Assembly: GCA_003024985.2 (NCBI GenBank)
Contig: PXIH01S0009554.1
DNA: 13,571 bases
From: Euperipatoides rowelli
Lineage: Eukaryota > Onychophora > Udeonychophora > Euonychophora > Peripatopsidae
Direction: 5' to 3' (one strand)
The translations under genes and the position numbers were made by a program. The notes beneath the pieces were generated by a model. The model did no database searches. It saw only the letters and a list, made by a program, of their open reading frames with translations, and was not told the origin of the DNA. Below, in pieces: positions 1 to 8,980 of the stretch. Each line of letters opens with the position of its first letter. Within the stretch, counting starts at the first letter, position 1.

Positions 1-47
1 CATATAGGGCCGCATGTGGCCCCCGGGCCGCATGTTTGAGACCCCTG
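1..47. mobile_element. hAT-like transposon terminus (partial)
   Basis: Read on the minus strand from base 47, the sequence starts CAGGGGTCTCAAACATGCGG and continues into a second ACATGCGGCCC. A CAGGGGT(C/G)TCAAAC start with GGGCCGCATG blocks is typical of terminal inverted repeats of hAT-superfamily DNA transposons in animals. The GC-rich block contrasts sharply with the AT-rich surroundings. The rest of the element lies left of the window, so autonomous or MITE status cannot be told. An 8-bp target-site duplication, if present, would be AACTAAAT at 48-55. Only the terminus is seen; the family is assigned from its resemblance to known hAT ends. Confidence 0.6.
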
Positions 48-65
48 AACTAAATTAATAAATAA

Positions 66-660
66 TTATAAAAATCTACACCAAACTTCTGGGTGAAGAT
101 CTCTAACAAACCATACTTTAACCACACATGCACCAACTTTGATAATACCCCAACAAATTACAATATATAAACTGTAGGCACAAAATATCTTCATTCTGCA
201 CCTCAATCCCTTCTCAAGGCAATACAAAGAAGAAGAATCCCATAACTTATTCACACTGGAATCAGACAGAGTAAATAAGTCCCTCTTGTACACATGATGA
301 ATCCCCATCAATAAATTTTCCATCACATTAACATCCCTATTTTGAAAAACCTTAATACACCTCCACTTCCAAACATTATAGAACAATTCATACACCAGTT
401 TAAGTAACACCTTGGGAAGAAGTGTGAATACTCTTTTCTCCCAAAANAATGCCAAATTATACTTATTGTTGGATTTTCTCATTATCACCTTATAATATTT
501 TACCATCTGAGGACAATTCCAAAATAGTTGCACCTGACTTTCCACAGCTTTACAACCAAATTGGCAATCTATATTATCATTTTTAAGAATTCCTATTTTA
601 AATAACCTTTCTTTGGTTGGCAAAATATTCAGTCTCCTCTTAATGATAAATTTTGCAACC
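66..660 (-). pseudogene. LINE ORF2 C-terminal Cys-rich finger and tail
   Basis: The frame contains LPTKERLFKIGI, then CQFGCKAVESQVQLFWNC, resembling the zf-RVT finger (LPTkxRL...CxxC...E(S/T)xxHLFxxC) at the C-terminus of L1-group reverse transcriptases. Two oddities are visible: the first Cys pair is spaced CX3C, and the conserved His before LFW is Gln. About 130 further residues run to the stop at 66-68 and show no known domain. One codon contains N (base 447). The finger supports an L1/Tx1-group assignment over CR1 or jockey, though not conclusively. Confidence 0.75.
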
Positions 661-1382
661 TCCCAGAAACCATTAGTCCCTTGACAAAGCCTAGATTAAC
701 TTTCACATTTTTATATTTTTTTAAATTATCAGACATAGTTGTAAACCTCTGCATATATGTTCTATAACTTAACCTGTTACTATCACTCATTTCAACAGTA
801 AACATATTATATTTTTTTTTTTCCATATCCCAAAAACTGAGTCACTGTTGATTTCATAAGAATGTTCTAGCTTACACAATCTAGAATCATTAATAACATT
901 TTTAAGATAAAAATTATGCACAATAATTTTATTAAACATCCCAATTTCTATCAATCCCAACCCCCCATTACCTTTGGAGTAACACACCTTCTCATATGAC
1001 ATATATTTGAATTTACCAAAAACATAATTTTGAAATGTTTTTCTAATCTTATTAATGTATCTCTCTTTGAAAGCAATACAAATGGCAAATAATATGTAAA
1101 TTTGGAGATGATCAATGTGTTAATGCATTTTACCACCTCAAACCATCCTCCACAATATTTGTTAATATTGTTGAGTATCAGTTTGATTTTTTTTCTCTAA
1201 AAGCTCATTCAATTTTGAGCACTCAACAGAGGACTTATTACTAATGGAATACTTCATCCCTAAAACTTTCTTATGTGAACCAACCAACACATTTGATTGA
1301 CATACTTTACTGTTACCTAAATCCCAAATATAAGATTTGCATTGGTTAATTACTGAACCAGTCATATTTAAAAAATCCTCAA
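661..1382 (-). pseudogene. LINE ORF2 thumb/connector, degraded
   Basis: This follows the RT palm on the minus strand and is spread over all three frames. Recognisable pieces are TGSVINQCKSYIWDLG and KVLGMKYS (1162-1365), which match the aSGxxiNxxKS...lG...VLG layout after the YxDD box of LINE RTs. Next comes INTLIISKFTYYLP (about 1060-1136), like the segment that follows in L1-group elements, and then NGGLGLIEIGMFNK (about 920-970), the conserved GGLGL block. Several small indels break the frame. Function in living relatives: RNA binding and RT processivity. Confidence 0.75.
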
Positions 1383-2361
1383 TTATTGCATACTGTATGC
1401 CTTTTTAAACAAAGAGTTATCAGCAATGACGAACGTATCATCGTCAATATACGCTATTAATTTAATATTAACTATTTTCCCATTTAACCATATACCCTCA
1501 TTGATCAAATTAACTTTCATATATAATTCATACAAATAAAATGAGTACAAAATAGAGGATAATGGCGATCTCTGCAACAACCCATTATTCATGGGCTGAA
1601 ACTTCCAATATATATTATAATTCATGAAAGCTATCAACTTGTATTCCATCATATCAAGGATTAGTCTAGTGGTCTTGTAATTCCCAACATACTTCATCAT
1701 ATTAAATATCAGCTATATAATGTTAACATAGGTATAGGCATTAGTCATATCTAATTTTATCATTTGCCCACTTTTCCTGGATTTTGGCCTCCTACAGTTT
1801 AACACCAAGTGATAGAGTAGGCTAATAATGCTTTTGAAATATTCCTAGCCCTAATACCAAATACACCCTCAGGGAGTAAATCATTCATTACTGGGGCTAG
1901 TCGCTGTAACAAAATTTTCTGAATGAACTTTATATTGTTATTCATTAAGGCTATAGGCCTGTAATCTTTAATGTTCGTTATAAACCCAGAGCTGGGAGCC
2001 TTTCTTAGGAATCATTTTGATGTACGCTCTGTTTGTAGACATTAACAGTTGCTTCCTATTATCACTGTTCATTATACTCCAAAAATTTATTTTTAAGGTT
2101 AGTACTCATCCCTTTATAAAAAGCATAAGATATTCCATTTGGTCCTGGAGCAGACTTAAGTTTAACTGTATATAATGCTCTATCTAATTCATCCATAGAG
2201 ACAGCAGCATCTAACTTATCCACCTCAGACCCCACACATTTCCGAATAGCCTTAGATTTAAAAAATTTGTATTTTATGTCAACATAAAAGTCATTTTTTT
2301 CACTATCACTTCTACAATTAAATTTACCATGAATATCAGCAATGAAAATTTCCAGAGCCAC
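1383..2361 (-). pseudogene. LINE ORF2 reverse transcriptase domain, frameshifted
   Basis: The RT core copies element RNA into DNA at the nicked target. The finger part at 2062-2361 has MDELDRAL and then KSAPGPNGISYAFY, the PGPDG-type motif with Asn for Asp. Around 1840-2030, split over two frames, are AYIKMIPKKGS and then DYRPIALMNNN, the YRPI(S/A)L motif. The palm at 1383-1790 has KLDMTNAY (catalytic Asp region), LLQRSPLSSILYSFYL (the QGxPLSP block, with Gly to Ser) and AYIDDDTFVIAD, the (F/Y)xDD catalytic box. At least two frameshifts and a stop lie between these pieces. The domain order is complete but no continuous frame remains. Confidence 0.9.
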
Positions 2362-2658
2362 TTTAAAACTATACTTAACTTATTAATGTAAACTTTATCT
2401 AAGACACACAAAGCATGTATTGATCCAGAAAATTTGTGAGTTTTTAACAAGGAAATAACTTTCTACTTAGGACAATTAGCAGTATAATAAATTTCTGAAT
2501 GCAGCTTATAATTTAAGTATTTGCTAGTTTGATTGTTTAAATACTCACACCTACTGTATATTTCAGTTTATTAAACTTTATATCATCCTGAGGAACGACA
2601 TTAATTTCTTAATTCATTAGTTTATTAACTTTTGATATCTCCTTGTTAATAGATTTGA
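2362..2658 (-). pseudogene. LINE ORF2 endonuclease-RT linker, degraded
   Basis: This connects the endonuclease and RT segments in the same orientation. Minus-strand translation gives short open pieces broken by stops, for example an IKSINKEISKVNKLMN stretch just after the endonuclease. The spacing is about right for the linker in LINE ORF2 proteins, but there is no strong motif. It is assigned by position and should be treated as part of the same decayed gene. Confidence 0.6.
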
Positions 2659-3765
2659 TCATTTGTAACTGTGAAGAAACTGCAAGTTCATAAAACAGTT
2701 TTTTTTCCATTCCCAGACTACAAATATATTAAATTCTCCCAAAAAATTATCTCCCTCCTCACTAAGCTTCGCATTAAATTCTTCAATCACACCATCGTCA
2801 ATAACAGGGATTACTCCTCTTTTATAATATTTTAAACATTCCTTTTTAAAACTTTGAATACTACATTGCAACATTAAATGGTCAGTGTATGGCACAAATA
2901 CCAAATTAAGAGTATAGTTCCATGTCATATTATCAGAAATAACAACCCTATCCAGTCGATTACTTGATTTAGTGTCAAATCTAATAGACAAGAGGCTCAT
3001 CCTTTTCTGCTCAGCAAGATCATAAAGGTTTAGTTTATCCAAAAAGGACTGAAATAAATTCTCTTTACAAACAGAGTTTACATTGAAATCTCCAAAAATC
3101 ATTTTCCAATAAGGTATGTGTTTGATTTTACTAAACAATAATGAATAAAATGCACTTTTCTCCGTAAGTATAATTGGGGCATGAACATTCAGAATTAATA
3201 ATTCACCACAATTCAACACAGGAACCATAGACATCGCTCTTGAACTAATAATTTCTATATTTTTTACCAAATGCCTCCATCCTTTCTTTATAGCAATGGC
3301 CATTCCACCACAGCAACCATTTTCCCTATTCTCAACAATGTCGTAATTCATCGAAATTGACTTCCATACCTCTTTAGCATCTGCCTTCCACAACCGCATT
3401 TCCTGCAACATAATAAAAGTAGGCAAATGTTCAAAAATTTGCTTAAACTTCTCTTTATTTTTAGTAACATCATTCAGAGTTCTAACATTAATAGAATTTA
3501 TACTAAAATTACTAAATTCAGAACTGTCAACCTTGTGCCATAATTAAACGTTATTATCCACACCCAAACTTACCACACTATCACCCAAAGGTTTCGATAC
3601 TTCAATTTCATTAGTCACTATTCCATCAATATCCTTATTAGCCACCAAAACAATATCATCCTCATACATATTGCTTCTCTTAGGCCTTCTCAAAATATTC
3701 AGCTTATCAGAGTTATCTCTATAAAATTCCTCACGCAAAACAAATTCTGGCGGAGCAGTATCCAT
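2659..3765 (-). pseudogene. LINE ORF2 N-terminus and APE-type endonuclease domain
   Basis: This part of ORF2 would nick target DNA for target-primed reverse transcription. After a 73-residue leader there is one in-frame TAA at 3544-3546, then the frame continues through the endonuclease. Motifs appear in the expected order: NVRTLND (first catalytic Asn region), LQEM (catalytic Glu), LNVHAP (usually NVYAP, here His for Tyr), GDFNV (catalytic Asp and Asn), SNRLDRVVIS (RLDR motif) and YTDHLML (the S/T-D-H end motif). This set identifies the exonuclease-endonuclease-phosphatase fold of non-LTR elements. The frame closes at 2659 and the next conserved piece is in the following ORF2 segment. Apart from the single stop this is the best preserved part of ORF2. 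Confidence 0.9.
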
Positions 3766-3767
3766 TA
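3763..3767 (-). promoter_or_regulatory. TAATG stop/start overlap between ORF1 and ORF2
   Basis: On the minus strand the ORF1 stop TAA (3767-3765) shares its last A with an ATG (3765-3763) that opens the ORF2 frame (MDTAPPEFVLREEF). An overlapping UAAUG is the known signal for coupled termination-reinitiation of ORF2 in the silkworm LINE SART1, so a similar mechanism is inferred here. The ORF2 frame runs from this ATG to the endonuclease with only one in-frame TAA (3544-3546), which supports this as the real start. Confidence 0.6.
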
Positions 3768-4813
3768 AAACTCACTGAAGTCACTATCCTTGTCGTTTGA
3801 TGGCACTATCAGCTCTCCCTCCTGCCACGCTTCAAAGTTTGGATCAGGAATTAGGCCTTGGGTTATGCTATACTCTGCCCATTCCTGCAAAATGTTCTTT
3901 AACGATTCTAAAGGTAAATTATCATGATCTGCATTTATATTATCCAGCTTTATTTTTTTTGATTGCTTGAATTCATTAATGTCAGCTTCTTTGATGTCAA
4001 TCTCTAATGAAGTTTGATCTTTAGGTTTAAACAAAGAAGAATATAAAACATTGCCTTTATCATTAGCACAGTTATCATGAACTCCTTCAAAGTAAACAAA
4101 ACATTGTTTACATCTCCTCAGAACACATTCCGCCGATTTGTGCACAACGATGTTACAATTTAGGCAGATCGGCTGGCAGCCCTTAACATTAATAAGCATA
4201 GTTCTTTTCCCAATTTTAATTAAATCAGGGATTAGCGCCATGGAATTATTATTCATAGGTACCGCTTTAATGTTAACCACATTTGATTTATATGTAATGA
4301 CTTTAATATATTTATCCAATTCGGCTTTCAGTTTATCCAAATCCTGACCAACAGGTAACCAATTGGCCCTAATATCTAATTTGTTACATAAGTCCCCCAC
4401 ATAGAGGGAATAACGTAATGACCATTAAACATTGTAAAGTTTTCCTCCACTCTTTCTTTAGTTTCACTGTCTACAAAATCCAGCCCAAAATACTTACCAT
4501 TTCTGAGGAAATAAAGAGCTACAATCTTGTCTTTCCCAATAAATTTAGAAATATACTTCACAATAGCAGGTACATCCATTCTTATGTCCTTATGTTCATT
4601 ATACAATGTAAAAATTAGACGGTTATCATCATAGACCGATTGGAAAACAGAATTCCAGTACTTCAAACTTTTTAATGGCCAAATATATTTCTCAGACTTG
4701 ATATTCAGATCATTAACTACACTGTCAAAGTTTTGAATGTCTGATTTAAGCTGAATATACCAATTTAAATTTTCTTGCTCACGAGAAACATTATGAAGAT
4801 TCGTAGCCGCCAT
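3765..4813 (-). pseudogene. LINE ORF1, gag-like nucleic-acid-binding protein, one frameshift
   Basis: ORF1 proteins of LINEs bind element RNA and form the ribonucleoprotein. The ATG at 4813-4811 (MAATNLHNVSREQ) has a good animal start context, A at -3 and G at +4. The first frame runs to 4376 and the second from about 4400 to the stop at 3767-3765. The switch falls at a run of five G (minus strand; C5 at 4394-4398), so a one-base slip explains it. The second frame carries a CX2CX4HX4C knuckle (CLNCNIVVHKSAEC) followed by a Cys-rich second knuckle (CKQC, then HDNC), preceded by a basic stretch. Combined length is about 350 residues, normal for zinc-knuckle ORF1s. The C-terminal 90 residues are acidic and unrecognised. 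Its stop overlaps the ORF2 start. Confidence 0.85.
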
Positions 4814-5140
4814 TTTGAAACAAGATCTTAAGTATGCAAATAATTAGTTGTGATTTTTAAGACAATAAATGAAAAATTTGTAATAATCTCCAACTTAAAA
4901 TAATTAACAATAATATATTTACGGTATATATTTCAATGATTTATTTATGTAATATTGTTTCATTTATGATGTATTGTTTTCCTTTTTTTTTTTCAAGTTT
5001 GTAATTTTTAGGGTTTTCTTACTCTATTATTGTAATGTTAGTTATTTTGTAATGCACTTAATATATTGTAATATAATTCTGTATAAGCTTCGGCTTAAAT
5101 CTTCTATTAATAAATTAAAATTAATTTATATAACCTGTTG
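4814..5140. other. AT-rich stretch with TTCG-loop hairpin; LINE 5' UTR or end of another LINE
   Basis: No reading frame is visible. On the plus strand 5084-5097 is a perfect hairpin, TAAGC-TTCG-GCTTA, followed by A/T-rich repeats of the TTAATAAATTAAA kind to about 5130. This layout resembles the 3' end of a plus-strand non-LTR element. The same bases could equally be the 5' UTR of the minus-strand LINE, whose ORF1 ATG is at 4813. The sequence alone does not decide. Confidence 0.35.
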
Positions 5141-5724
5141 TTCTAGATGAATTATTGTCACCATAAAGCTTAGCAAATTTAAAATTTTCATTTAAAAAAG
5201 AGAATTGACAAATTATAAGTCTGGGTTAAGAAAACAAGGTTTTAAAATTAGAAATTGATGATTAATCAAAATAAGGACACCCTGTGCAGAATTTTAATAA
5301 TTAGCATGAATGAAAAAAAAATGTGAAGAGCAATTAGATAATTTGTTTCTTGGAATAAAATTAGGTTCAGGTCATTAAAAAGAAATTATGTACCATTCAT
5401 TAGCAATTAACCATTTGAATACTCTAATTTGTTTATTAATATCGTTGAGGCCATATTCAGAAAAGAAGATTATAGGCCATAATTGGTCAAATAAGCTGGC
5501 AAAATGAATGAAGAAATTCAAGTATTAAATAATATTAGAATCAAGCAATAAATATTATTTAACCAGAAAACAATACTAAGATAAATAAAAAAAAGAATCA
5601 ACTAAATGGATTCAGAGAGCCATTGTTAGATGGATAGATGTTCTTTAAAAATTAATCCCAGTGAGAACTGCATATTTATTTACAAGTTATACAATTTAAT
5701 CGTACTTCAATCAAGCATTATTTA
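5141..5724. other. AT-rich intergenic stretch, nothing recognised
   Basis: Both strands are dense in stops. A GGACACCCTGT string at 5274-5284 resembles ends of some insect DNA transposons, but no matching partner end is seen in the window, so no element is called. Confidence 0.5.
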
Positions 5725-6001
5725 CAATACAATAGTTTGTTCATTAACAGGAATTTTCTTTCTTTGGATTTCTCCAATTTCCTTATAATTTTGTGAATTT
5801 CTTACATAATTGACTGGGACCAAATGTTTTGCATTCAGAAGAATTCTCAAAAGCAACTGGACATGGAAACGACCAATGAGATAATGAGTTCCCGTAGACT
5901 GAATCAGTCTCCTATTTGCATCCCATGCTTTGTGGTCACTACTTAGCAGTTATGATCAAGCTGTCAGGACAGATGGATATTATGTTTACTTCATCTCCTG
6001 G
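5725..6001 (-). pseudogene. Coding-looking fragment of unknown family, one frameshift
   Basis: On the minus strand 5949-5725 is a 75-codon stop-free frame without an ATG, ending in TAA at 5724-5722. It has protein-like composition, including STGTHYLIGRFHVQLLLRIL and then AKHLVPVNYVRNS. Just upstream in another frame, 6001-5942 is also open and reads PGDEVNIISICPDSLIITAK. A single-base slip near 5945 would join them. The upstream piece is preceded by TTTGATTTCCAG, which looks like a 3' splice acceptor, so this could be the last exon of a host or element gene. I do not recognise the family and propose no function. A chance open frame is possible, but the amino-acid mix argues against it. Confidence 0.35.
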
Positions 6002-6382
6002 AAATCAAAGTTTGGGGATCTTAATATGGAACTGTTCTAAGGTTTTTCATTGTTATTATTATTAACTGATACAGCAACAGAGATTCTCAGGCAGTAGAGT
6101 TTGGCTAAAGCAGTAGAACTTTTACTGCTATTTATTTTTTAGGCTTGCTCACATTTTTGGTCATATGCTGTATAATATTAAGCAGTAAGCTTGATTAGAG
6201 ATTGAACACAAAATTTGTTTAATTCTTATCAGCTTTGAAAGAACTATTAATTGGAGGGATTAGACAGATTCTGAAGACAGTTTTAATCTCTTTTTAATAC
6301 ATGAACACTGTATTAAGATTAAGTTAATTATTCAAAGTGTAATGGATCAAGGAGTAAAGCTCATCATTATTAACCTTTTATC
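6002..6382. other. AT-rich stretch, nothing recognised
   Basis: No frame of note on either strand. A short hairpin, AGCAGTA with TACTGCT, lies near 6109-6129. Otherwise simple AT-rich sequence. Confidence 0.4.
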
Positions 6383-6690
6383 AAAGAAACAAATGTTGGT
6401 ACCTTTCAACTTAGAAGACCGGTTCCAATGTAAAATTATATACAGAAAATCCTCATTGACATCATATGTAAATTAGACTTGAGGCTCTAGAATCAAAATT
6501 CCCTTATTGTAAATTATCTGATTGACTTGTGAATTGATTTGTAAGACTCAGAGTAGGGTCTACAGAGGACTCTACTCTATATATTTCATCAGGTTGCAAC
6601 ATCAAAATTTGAAGATACACATTGGAATCATCTAAATATAATTATAGTTCAGACATTTCCATTCGGATCAACTCAGGAATGATTAAAATT
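6383..6690 (-). repeat. Dispersed repeat, copy A (same orientation as 11150-11490)
   Basis: The bases match 11150-11490 in the same orientation. The core GTTCCAATGTAAAATTATAT is identical, and TTATCTGATTGACT and ACTCAGAG are shared further on. The match weakens but continues through ATTTTGA(A/G)GA and ACATTTCC blocks to about 6690. On the minus strand both copies translate to a shared TLSLTN...SQSDNL, which hints at a common coding ancestor. Copy A lies directly downstream, on the minus strand, of a gag-like fragment, so both copies may be pieces of one LTR-retrotransposon family (inference). Confidence 0.65.
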
Positions 6691-6769
6691 GATACTGAAC
6701 ACTGACTCCATGTTGGAAATTTTATGCTTATTGTATATAGCATTTTTGATCATTGTTTTTGTTATGGTG

Positions 6770-7065
6770 TATTTAACTCTGCTTTTCTGTGTACCTCAAT
6801 TTCATTCTTATCAACTTTATCAGATAGTTCTGCAGCTATATCATAGTTCATGAACTCTTTTAACATTAGTTCAGGTTTGAACATGGTGTGTTTCTTAGTT
6901 TAGAAGACTGGCATCCTGCAACTCTTTGATATTTTATTTCTCTCTCATTGTCATGAAAATTGCCTTTAAAAGCTGTTTTTCTTAACCTTATTATAAATTG
7001 TTCTAGTTAAATAATCTCCGTTTCAACTGTCTAAATAAATATTTTCTTAATCACTGTTGTGGAGT
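6770..7065 (-). pseudogene. Gypsy-like gag fragment, frameshifted
   Basis: Minus-strand translation gives LEQFIIRLRKTAFKGNF, then EREIKYQRVAGCQSSKLR, then in another frame PELMLKEFMNYDIAAELSDK. This resembles the gag capsid C-terminal layout of invertebrate Gypsy-type elements (ExxxqFxxRLRxxAxxCxF...EIxxQxxxgCxSxxLR...L...L..L...A...E). Two stops and one frameshift interrupt it. No protease or RT follows clearly, although the dispersed repeat at 6383-6690 is next in line and may be continuous with it. Structural gag protein in living relatives; here a dead fragment. The match is by motif rhythm, so moderate to low confidence. Confidence 0.4.
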
Positions 7066-7632
7066 GGCATTAGTGTTCAATGCTATCATGATGGATTCGT
7101 TGCTTGGGTTATGATCTTTAAAATAACAAACAGTTTCACTTACATAATACAGGAGTGTTATTTTTTTATTTTTTCAGTGACATTTGTTGCAATTAAGCAT
7201 GGGATGTTAAGCAGAAGTAGGTTGTTGTCTCATGGTTTTCCAGATTTTTTTTTTTTTGTTCATTGTTGTTCTGATATCTTGGATTTTTTTCCACTGTTGT
7301 CTCTGGTTGTTATATTTTACTATTTATCATACTTGTTACCAGTGTTGTATGTATGTTCATACAAATGTATAGCGATTAGTCTGTGTTATGAGATTGAGCT
7401 ATGATGCTTACTAGTTTGATGGTGGTTCATCAGTGTGTATGCTATACAAGAATGCCAATTATCTATATTTTCACAACATACTGATGCTGAACACTTATTT
7501 ATTAGCTTTGTTAGTATTAATTATACACCAATAAAACATAATATTCATAATATAAAAACACTATACCCTCCATGTTAATTTTTAAAAAAATCCATTAGTC
7601 AGGCAGCCTAACAAAAATATGTGGAAAAAAAA
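7066..7632. other. T-rich stretch, nothing recognised
   Basis: A 115-codon plus-strand open frame at 7057-7404 is rich in Phe, Tyr, Leu and Ser because of T runs. It overlaps the gag-like fragment and has no motif, so I treat it as chance. The rest to 7632 is AT-rich without frames. Confidence 0.5.
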
Positions 7633-7849
7633 ATCAATTTTTTTTCACATGCTACTCAGTACTCATCCTTATAGCTTCCCATTTTTTATAGAAACCAGCT
7701 TTTCCAGATACACCATGATAGCCACCATGTAAAAGCTTATATCGACTAATATCTAAGTATCTAAGCACATTAGAATTAAAATTTTGTTGTCTAAACACAC
7801 ATTTTATCATCAAGGAATACAATTTAGAAATGCATAAGATTATTATTGT
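7633..7849 (+). repeat. Left inverted repeat of the XPG-carrying element
   Basis: Its reverse complement aligns with 10632-10863 over the whole length, with small indels. Shared blocks include GCTTTTACATGGTGGC, ACAAAATTTTAAT and the terminal 21 bp, which end in TTTTTTTTCACATGCT. Identity by eye is around 80%. The right copy has about 13 extra bases near 10775-10790. A weak further match (CCTAACAAAAA near 7608 against CCTTACAAAAG) may mean the true end lies slightly further out, past a 16-bp insertion. Confidence 0.75.
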
Positions 7850-7892
7850 TCAAATTTGAAAAGAAAATAGGCAATTATTATGTGAGATGTTC

Positions 7893-8043
7893 TTAACCTT
7901 TTACTGCATATTGTTCCCATTTGTTTCAGAAAAAATTATAAATTCTAATAATTATTATCTATTAATGCATGTTATTCTTTTTTGGGAACATACTGCCATC
8001 TAGTAAGGAAATTTGATAATGATTATTAGGAATTATGGGTTAA
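7893..8043. mobile_element. Possible small TTAA-bounded MITE
   Basis: The 151-bp interval starts TTAACC and ends GGGTTAA, so a TTAA sits at each edge. Inside it, GCATATTGTTCCCA (near 7906-7919) pairs imperfectly with TGGGAACATACTGC (near 7983-7996). A TTAA duplication is typical of piggyBac-like elements. The terminal repeats are only about 6 bp, so this may be coincidence in AT-rich DNA. Confidence 0.25.
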
Positions 8044-8967
8044 AAAGTATTATTTTTTAAAAAAAAATTAACCCAGAAGCATGTAAGTTTAAAACTCTGT
8101 CATATTTTAAGTTTTTTCATATTGTTTCTTGTTGCTAATTTAAAAATAGAAATGTTATTTCATATTAAATAACATTCCAACACTGGGATACAGTACTAGA
8201 CATGTAACTCCTGGGTTTCATCTTCATCAGATCACACTGTGAGGGAAATATTCCTCTATATGTGTAAAACCTAGAGACCTTGGTTTAATGGTTCTTTGTG
8301 CTCGACCACAACAATTATGCATGTTAATTCCAATACACATCCAGAACATGGAGAGTTTACCAAAACCCATTTTCAAAGAGTTCAATGAACAAAGTCACTG
8401 GATCATCTACAAAATCAGCAATTGATTCCCTACAATTCTAATTGACCAAACCCATGAATAAAATAATGAAGCAGTCAATGTTGCTGGAGTGTGTCAGTCT
8501 GACATAGAATCCTTCAGCTTTCAGGAAATGTATGGTCTCAGCAAGGTTATTAAAAAAGTTTGAAGATGGCTTCATCCCAAAAGAAAAAAATTCAGAAGAA
8601 AACCCATGATAAGGAATTTTCCAGATAGAGGAGGAGGAACAGTCTTTGAATCTATCTCAGGTCTTTAATGAGCTGGGAAATCCTGTTATGGATGATAGTG
8701 ATATAAGTTAATAGCTCTAGAAATATGGGTTGTTTTTGATGAATTTGTGTTAAGGACACTGTGAACAGTGTAAGTATATGAATCAACATGCTAAATGCAT
8801 CAAAGAAATTGTAATTGACTACACAGTGCACATGCTCAATTCATGAGCCAATACAGAAGAGTTCACTTCCTCTCTTCAGTTGTTCGAGGTGAAAAGTCAA
8901 GACAAAACAACAGTAAAGATCCCCTTACTTAATAATGATGTTACTTTGTTCTGAAAATTGTATATAG

Positions 8968-8980
8968 TAATGCAGATTAG
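8968..8980 (+). repeat. Left target-site duplication of the SINE
   Basis: TAATGCAGATTAG matches 9339-9351 (TAATGCAGCTTAG) at 12 of 13 bases. It flanks the SINE body exactly. Confidence 0.85.

Larger units (their letters stand above)
66..4813 (-). mobile_element. Non-LTR retrotransposon (LINE), nearly complete coding part, decayed
   Basis: Two minus-strand reading frames with the order zinc-knuckle ORF1, then ORF2 with APE-type endonuclease, reverse transcriptase and C-terminal Cys finger, define a non-LTR retrotransposon. ORF2 spans about 3.7 kb, roughly 1230 codons, the usual length for L1-group elements. The C-terminal finger introduced by LPTKERLF, plus ORF1 zinc knuckles, suggests the L1/Tx1 group; the clade is an inference only. 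There is no poly(A) tail: the ORF2 stop (66-68) lies 18 bases from the hAT terminus, so the 3' UTR is very short or was cut off by that insertion. A 5' UTR probably occupies part of 4814-5140. The element is dead through frameshifts and at least one stop. Confidence 0.9.

Noticed and set aside
4138-4618. Two plus-strand open frames opposite ORF1
   Set aside because: Antisense shadows of the LINE ORF1; no motif or start context.
5274-5284. GGACACCCTGT as a mariner-like transposon end
   Set aside because: No inverse partner end or TA duplication could be found in the window.
7057-7404. 115-codon plus-strand open frame
   Set aside because: Composition (Phe, Leu, Tyr, Ser) follows from T runs, there are no motifs, and it partly overlaps the minus-strand gag-like fragment.
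8151-8176. Palindrome AATGTTATT/AATAACATT as a promoter or terminus of the nuclease gene
   Set aside because: It abuts the first recognisable homology of the pseudogene, but AT-rich palindromes of this size are expected here and no core promoter is visible.
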